Source: Sphingomonas sp. CCH9-E2
GTDB lineage: Bacteria > Pseudomonadota > Alphaproteobacteria > Sphingomonadales > Sphingomonadaceae
Reading direction: 5' to 3'
DNA: 13,736 nt
Assembly (NCBI RefSeq): GCF_001557215.1
Contig: NZ_LSJM01000435.1
Span: 1-13,736 of the forward strand
Below, piece after piece: positions 13,033 through 13,736 of the stretch (positions are counted from its first letter, which is position 1; every line of letters begins with the position of its first letter). A model generated the notes under the pieces. It ran no database searches and had not been told where the DNA came from. It saw nothing but the letters and a program-made list of their open reading frames with translations. The position numbers were made by a program, and so were the translations under genes.

Positions 13033-13736
13033 TCAGCGCGGCGTGAGCGTTGCTGCGACGCCATAATGGTCTGACGGGAATTCCCCGCTCACCGCATCGG
13101 CAAAGCGGCGGGCGTCGCTGACTTCGAACGCGCGCGGATCGGCGAAGATATGGTCGATCACCCGCGCCTTGTGCCCGCGCGCAACCACCAGCGTCGTGTC
13201 TACCGTCCCCGGCGTCAGCGCCGGCTCAAGCCCCCGGATCGCAATCGGCGCGAGCGCGGCCTCGTCGAGCGGGGCGTTGAAGTCGCCCATCAGTACCAAA
13301 GGCACATCGTCGGTCGGCAGCCAGCCGAGCAGGCCGTTGACCTGCTGCGCACGCACCGGTCCGGCGTCAGGCTGGTGGGCCAGGTGCGTGTTGACGATGT
13401 CGACCAGCCGCCCGTCGCTGCGCACCCGCACGCGCAGCGCGGTGCGATAGTCGTTGAACGGCTCCAGCTTGATCGTCGCAGTCTCGACCACCGGCAGGCG
13501 GGTCAGGATCGCATTGCCATAGCGATTGGCCGCGCCGACGGGAGAGGTCGACATGAACTCGACGCGATAGCCACCCAGCGCGGCGGCGATCGTCTCGGCC
13601 TGATTGGGCAGGTTCTTCTTCGCATCCTGCAGCACTTCCTGAAGGCCGATGACGTCGGCATCGGCAGCCCGCAGCGCATCGACGATCAGCTTGAGCCGCA
13701 GCGGCCAGTTGCCCGCGTCGTGCCAGATGTTGAACG
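13033..13736 (-). CDS. Endonuclease/exonuclease/phosphatase-family protein (5' end cut by window edge)
   Basis: A partial gene: 234 complete codons are visible, ending at TGA 13033, while the N-terminus lies beyond the right edge. Numbering from the first full codon, the EEP-fold catalytic set is present: FNIWHD (1-6), LQEV with metal-binding E33, RYGNAI (71-76), NTHL with H117, GDFN (150-153), DHIF (194-197) and SDHYG (221-225) with the catalytic D-H pair. These are the residues of the Mg-dependent DNase I / sphingomyelinase / inositol-phosphatase superfamily. Members cleave phosphodiester or phosphomonoester bonds in nucleic acids, lipids or inositol phosphates, and the substrate cannot be decided here. 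Whether a signal peptide exists is hidden by the truncation. A GTG at 13635 is in frame but would lose the conserved E33 region, so it is not the start. Convergent with lysC. Confidence 0.92.
   Translation of the reverse strand, partial: FNIWHDAGNWPLRLKLIVDALRAADADVIGLQEVLQDAKKNLPNQAETIAAALGGYRVEFMSTSPVGAANRYGNAILTRLPVVETATIKLEPFNDYRTALRVRVRSDGRLVDIVNTHLAHQPDAGPVRAQQVNGLLGWLPTDDVPLVLMGDFNAPLDEAALAPIAIRGLEPALTPGTVDTTLVVARGHKARVIDHIFADPRAFEVSDARRFADAVSGEFPSDHYGVAATLTPR

Overview
The window looks like ordinary chromosomal DNA from a GC-rich alphaproteobacterium, most likely Sphingomonadaceae (Sphingomonas-like). This rests on high GC with strong third-position G/C bias, the gene families present, a histidine-loop TonB receptor of the ZnuD type, and GC-rich palindromic repeats between convergent genes of a kind I recall from sphingomonad genomes. 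The genus assignment is inference. I see no phage, integrase, transposase, CRISPR array, rRNA or tRNA.

Layout. 49-1317 (-) is a NupC/CNT nucleoside transporter with a TTG start. 1433-2068 (+) is a YhhQ-type queuosine-precursor transporter. 2078-2201 is a nested palindromic repeat filling the gap to the convergent pair at 2207-2868 (-): an SdpR-like ArsR repressor and an SdpI-like membrane protein, overlapping by ATGA. A 26-bp near-perfect palindrome lies directly before the repressor start codon. 2951-6011 (+) holds argB, then the tightly overlapping set yggT, DUF167 (yggU-like), folD and an exported NTF2-like protein. 6118-8286 (+) is a TonB-dependent receptor, probably for zinc. A second long inverted repeat (8297-8373) separates it from ung (8379-9056, -). 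csaA (9102-9473, +) is divergent from ung, and its stop overlaps the stop of a two-gene envelope operon on the minus strand (9470-10692: a lipoprotein preceded by a secreted protein, neither recognised). A possible 42-codon small gene lies at 10871-10999. ubiG (10969-11706, -) and lysC (11767-13026, +) diverge from a 60-bp gap, and an endonuclease/exonuclease/phosphatase-family gene (13033 to the window end, -) is cut by the right edge.

Functionally the window mixes housekeeping metabolism (arginine, aspartate-family amino acids, folate one-carbon units, ubiquinone, uracil repair) with nutrient uptake (nucleosides, queuosine precursors, probably zinc) and a small self-regulated membrane module. 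The most interesting points are the SdpR/SdpI-like operon with its operator and possible leaderless start, the two palindromic elements at convergent gene ends, and the unassigned envelope gene pair. I found no clear evidence of a wholly new multigene system.
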